From Rhynchonema sp. JSB1_4 (Eukaryota > Nematoda > Chromadorea > Monhysterida > Xyalidae), in NCBI GenBank assembly GCA_030248065.1, contig JASAMV010003811.1, forward strand, positions 1 through 10,641: a DNA stretch of 10,641 nucleotides, given 5' to 3'. The notes below the pieces were generated by a model. The model had not been told where the DNA came from, did not search any database, and worked only from the letters and a program-made list of their open reading frames with translations. A program made the position numbers and the translations under genes. The number at the start of each line of letters is the position of its first letter. Within the stretch, counting starts at the first letter, position 1. Shown piece by piece: positions 7,156-10,641 of the stretch.

Positions 7156-9085
7156 AGAATTTCCGAATAAATTTCGCAGTGAACGTCCCTACTGCTCGCA
7201 AATTGAGCAAGCGCTGAGACTACAGACAAACCGCTACTAACGTATCTAGTTGTTTCAAATTGCAGCGAGAGCGAACTCAATGACTCGTTGAAGGTAGGCA
7301 TCGCCACTGATCGCAAATTGACTGGATCAGAGACTACAGAATAAACTTGGCCTCTGAGCGTCTCTTTTAGTTGTTTAAAGTTAGCGACAAAGAACTCCGA
7401 AAGTGAGATTGCGTTGGAGGTACAGGCGTCGCCACTGAGAATAAAGGCAAATTGACTCGATAAGAAACTACAATAAACTTGGCCTCTGAGCGTATATTGT
7501 GAGAGTCAGCGAGAGCGGGAGAACTCCGAACCCACTGTGCATTTGACCCAGGCGTCCCCACTACTCATACATTGACTAGCGGAGACAAGCACAGAATAAA
7601 CGTGGCCCCTAAAAGTACTGTTTCAGCTGTTTAAAGTCAGCTAAAACAAAAAACTCTAAATAATTTTGCGTTGGAGGTAGTCGTAACAACTGCTCGCAAA
7701 GTGACTAGAGCAGAGACCACAGCATAAGCGTGGCCTCTGAAAGTCTGTTTTAGTTGATTATTTCGGCAAGAGCGAAGAACTCCAAATCAATTGCGTCGGA
7801 GGTAGGCGTCCCCACTGCTCGCAAATTGACTGGCGCACAGACCACAGAATAATCTTGGCATCTGAGCGTCTCTTTTAGTTGTTTAAAGCCAGCGACCACA
7901 AAGAACTCCAAAAGAAGTGCGTTGGAGGTGGGCGTCCCCACTGATCGCGAATTGACAAGCGCGAAGACTTACAGAATAAACTTGGCTTTCTGACCGTCTC
8001 TTTTAGTTCTTTAAAGTCGGCGAGAGCGAAGAAGTTTCCGAATAAATTGCGTTGGAGGTAGGCATCTCCGCTGATCGCAAATTGACGAGCGCAAAGACAA
8101 AGGAATAAACTTGGCCTCTGAGCGTCTGCTTTTAGTTGTTTAAAGCCACAAAAAAGCAACAAACTACAAATCACCTGCGTTGGAGGTAGGCATCCCCAGT
8201 GATCGCAAATTGAGCCAGGACAGAGCCCACAGAATAGATTTGGCCTCTGAGGGTCATGTTTTAGTTGCTTAAAGTCAGAGAGAGCGAAGAGGACTTTCCA
8301 AATGATTTCCATTTTTTTTAGGTAGCCCCGGTGCTCGCAAAAATTGGCCCAGCATAAAGATCACAGAATCAATTTCGGCTCTGAGCATCGGTGTTGGTTG
8401 TTTAAAGTCAGCGAGAGCAAAGAATTTTCGAATATAAAAAAAAAAAAGAGGCATCCCCCACTAATTACAAATTGACTAGCGCAGAGACCACAGAATGATT
8501 TTGACTTCTGAGCGTCTGTTTTAGTTGTTTAAAGTCAGCAAGAGCCGAAGAACTCCCAACAATGAGTACGTTGAAGGTAGACATTTCCACTGCTACATTG
8601 GACTAGGCGCCAGAGACCACAGAGATAGAACTTGGCCTCTGAGCGTCTGATTTAGTAGCCTAAAATCAGCGAGAGCAAAGAACTGCAAATAAATTGCGTT
8701 GGAGGTAGGCGTCCACGCTGCTCGCGAATTAAGCTCAGCGCAAAAACCACAGAATAAACTCTGCCCTCTGAGCGTCTGTTTTAGTTGTTTAAGGTAAGCG
8801 CAGGCGGCCGAAGGAACACGGAATAAATTCCGGTTAGAGGTAGGCATCCCCACTGATCGCAAATTGACTAGCGAAGAGACCACAGAATAAATTTGGCCTC
8901 TGAGTGTCTGTTTTAGTTGTTTAAAGTCAGCGAGAGCAAAGTACTCTGAATAAATTAGCTATAATGCTAGGCATCCCCACTGCTCGCAAATTGGGCAACA
9001 CAGAGATCACAGAATAAACTTAGCTCTCTCGGTGACTGTTTTGGTTGTTTAAAGTCAGCGAGAGCGAAGAACTGCAAATAATACA
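7156..9085. repeat. Right 126 bp tandem array, inverted, 15 degraded units
   Basis: Units read on the minus strand. The motif ACTG(A/C)TCGCAAATTGA or a variant occurs near 7193, 7305, 7432, 7556, 7690, 7812, 7938, 8068, 8197, 8330, 8457, 8585, 8715, 8850 and 8976. Spacing varies from about 112 to 135 because of many small insertions and deletions. Two units carry A- or T-runs in place of normal sequence (8311-8319 and 8438-8449). Each unit matches one particular unit of the left array. Minus-strand open frames are short and shift repeatedly. Confidence 0.93.
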
Positions 9086-9404
9086 TAGGAATACTTGCAC
9101 ACAAATATACTTTGCCCGCAGCGCTACTATAACCCCCCTCCGCTGTTTTTGCGCCCAAGGCGCTGCTAGTGCCGGGATTCATTGCCCCACTTGCACCAGT
9201 TATGGATGTTCAGTCCTATTGACCCGCATAATTCATTGGTCTTTTAAATATTTTTTTATATAAAAAAAGATAATTTGAAAATGACGAACTGCCACCAAAC
9301 GCAATGCGGTAATAAACCACAACGGAACGGCGGCAAGCTCCGTTAAACGGCGGCGAGACTGCCCCTAAACAGATGCAAACGGTCGCAACATTTCGGAGTA
9401 AGGG
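9086..9404. repeat. Right arm: linker
   Basis: This is the reverse-complement partner of about 4391-4660. Its similarity is lower than that of the outer segments, with several indels and an AT-rich insertion near 9240-9270 (TTTTAAATATTTTTTTATAT). No gene is supported. Confidence 0.75.
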
Positions 9405-10144
9405 CGCGCCCCTGTAGGCCACCGCCCCAGCCCCGGCCACGTCCCTGGCCTGCATGGGCGCACCGACAAGGCCGGGGCTGTGGTCGGGGTATAAACGAAA
9501 CATTTTTCTGACCAGGCGACATTACAGCTACAGGGTTGTGAATAATTCAAGATTGTTTTCGTATACTGCAGCTGTGCGTGTGCTCTCGCGTTGGGTGTGC
9601 TGTTACCTGATTTATCAAGTTCATGGCAATTTTGTGGTTCTCTCTTTCAGTTTCTACAAATGTGTAAATTGCAAATTCTGGCTGCAGTTTGAAATATTGG
9701 TTGACCAAGCACTGAAATTCTGCCTGCAATTATATTATATACCGTTTGCACTTGACCGTGCACATACACGACGTGCGCTTTTCGCTTATTGGGTGAAAGA
9801 TGGGTTACTCGAAAATCGCGTTTCCATATCTAACTAATGCCATTGCTCGAACAATTTATGTCACCTGGTCGACGTTTCATCCACCAATCCTCAAGAATAA
9901 AGCATTTTAAATTAAACTGATCGAACAAATTTGTATAATATAAAGAAAAAAGAGCAAAATAGCCATTACCTTGATAAATCAGGCGACAGCACCGCCAACG
10001 CGAACACACACGCACAGCTGCATATATGAAAACAATGTTGAATTATTCCGCAACCCTGTAGCTGCAATGTCGCCTGGTCAGGAAAATGTTTCGGCTTCTC
10101 CCCGGCCCCGGCCTCGGCCCTGGCCCTGGCCTGCATGGACGCGC
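9405..10144. repeat. Right arm: inner inverted repeat
   Basis: This is the mirror copy of 3645-4390. The half at about 9405-9660 pairs with the left half at 4117-4385, and the half at about 9920-10144 with 3645-3868. The intervening spacer is also conserved between arms, with for example ACGTGCAC in the left arm drifting to ACGTGCGC here. The two halves within one arm differ from each other more than each differs from its partner in the other arm. Confidence 0.85.
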
Positions 10145-10641
10145 CCTAAAAAAGAACAAACCGGAGCAATATGCTTTTTGCCGATGTTTGTTCGAAGATG
10201 GCAAGGCCTAACAATGTTGCTATTTTTATTTTTTTAGTGGTTTACGAATCGTTGCATCGCAATTACAAGCGATCTTAGTTAGTTTTGTAACGCTGCTAAC
10301 AGGAATTTCCCTTTGCCACACATCCACAGCATAATTATCATGTAGAAAGGCTGCAGACGGTGTTAATTTGGTTGCTGGGGAATGGCCAAAAAGTTGGACC
10401 AGACACAACTGAGCTAACTTCATCTCAAACTTGATTGTCTATGAAAAATTGAAACCGAAGCAAAATATTAGGCTCGTAATGGGAAGTTTTAGTAGGAGGT
10501 GGAGTTTTGGTGGAGGTCGGTTCCTCTTCAAGTTTTGACCGCCCGGGCTCAGACAGGGAGCTGGTATGGGAAATAATGTTTTGGCTGTGACTCTTGGACT
10601 GCTCGTCCAATTAATGTGCCAACTTTCGTGGAGTTAGCAAT
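10145..10641. repeat. Right arm: terminal segment, possibly cut by the window edge
   Basis: This is the reverse-complement partner of 3143-3644. The last recognisable shared block is CCAATTAATGTGCCAACTTTC at 10608-10628, and the final ~13 bases match the left end only loosely. The true end and any target duplication may lie just outside. Confidence 0.85.
10594..10610. repeat. Subterminal hairpin, right arm
   Basis: TTGGAC-TGCTC-GTCCAA has the same 6 bp stem as the left-arm hairpin at 3171-3185 but a 5-base loop in place of the 3-base loop. Confidence 0.6.

Larger units (their letters stand above)
3143..10641. mobile_element. Giant foldback element: two ~3.4 kb inverted arms with nested palindromes and tandem arrays
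   Basis: The window end read in reverse complement matches the sequence from about 3150 inward for more than 3 kb. The order in the left arm is terminal segment, inner inverted repeat, linker, 126 bp array. The right arm has the mirror order. The left arm is about 3143-6570 and the right about 7156-10641. The centre holds four unpaired units plus about 75 bp of unique sequence. The right terminus may continue past the window, so ends and target duplication cannot be fixed. No transposase, reverse transcriptase or other enzyme motif is visible in either strand, so it would need enzymes from elsewhere. Long inverted repeats with internal tandem repeats define foldback elements as a structural class; assignment to a transposase superfamily is not possible from this sequence. 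Confidence 0.88.

Noticed and set aside
4661..9085. CRISPR array
   Set aside because: The repeats are 126 bp, adjacent with no unique spacers, and the DNA is eukaryotic in character.
3143..10641. Polinton/Maverick or other large autonomous DNA element
   Set aside because: No polymerase, integrase, capsid or transposase motifs are visible on either strand; the interior is entirely arrays and inverted repeats.

Overview
The window looks like eukaryotic, probably invertebrate animal, DNA. One piece of a protein-coding gene can be supported: an exon of a trypsin/chymotrypsin-fold serine protease near the left end. Almost everything else is repetitive DNA: hairpin-forming inverted repeats, tandem arrays, and one very large foldback-type element. 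There are no operons, ribosome binding sites or other bacterial features. Most long open frames are by-products of tandem repeats whose unit length is a multiple of three. I cannot name the species.

Layout: 1-184 is probably intron. About 185-317 is a serine protease exon with the catalytic-His motif and flanking cysteines. About 370-1030 is a hairpin repeat with ~270 bp arms around a ~90 bp loop; the loop has weak tRNA-like (RNA polymerase III) promoter boxes on the minus strand. About 1205-2116 is a tandem satellite with a ~155 bp unit. About 2135-2395 is a 21 bp tandem array, and 2503-2540 is a TATG-type microsatellite. About 2610-2923 is a short MITE-like element with imperfect GGATCCAG-containing ends. 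2924-3142 is unassigned.

From about 3143 to the window edge is one giant palindrome, more than 7.4 kb long. Each arm, from outside in, holds a unique terminal segment, a second inverted repeat of ~740 bp with its own GC-rich hairpin, a ~270 bp linker, and a tandem array of 126 bp units running toward the centre. The left array has 19 units with an almost perfect 126 bp period. The right array has 15 recognisable, indel-riddled units in the opposite orientation. Private variants of individual left units recur in the matching right units in the same order, so the whole arm was copied as a block after the array had diversified. Four extra left units next to the centre have no right partner. No transposase or other enzyme gene is visible, so the element looks non-autonomous, of the general foldback class (Drosophila FB/Galileo and sea urchin TU are known examples of that architecture). 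I do not claim it belongs to any of those families.

The genes do not form a pathway. The picture is a protease gene whose intron or flank has collected palindromic and tandem repeats.
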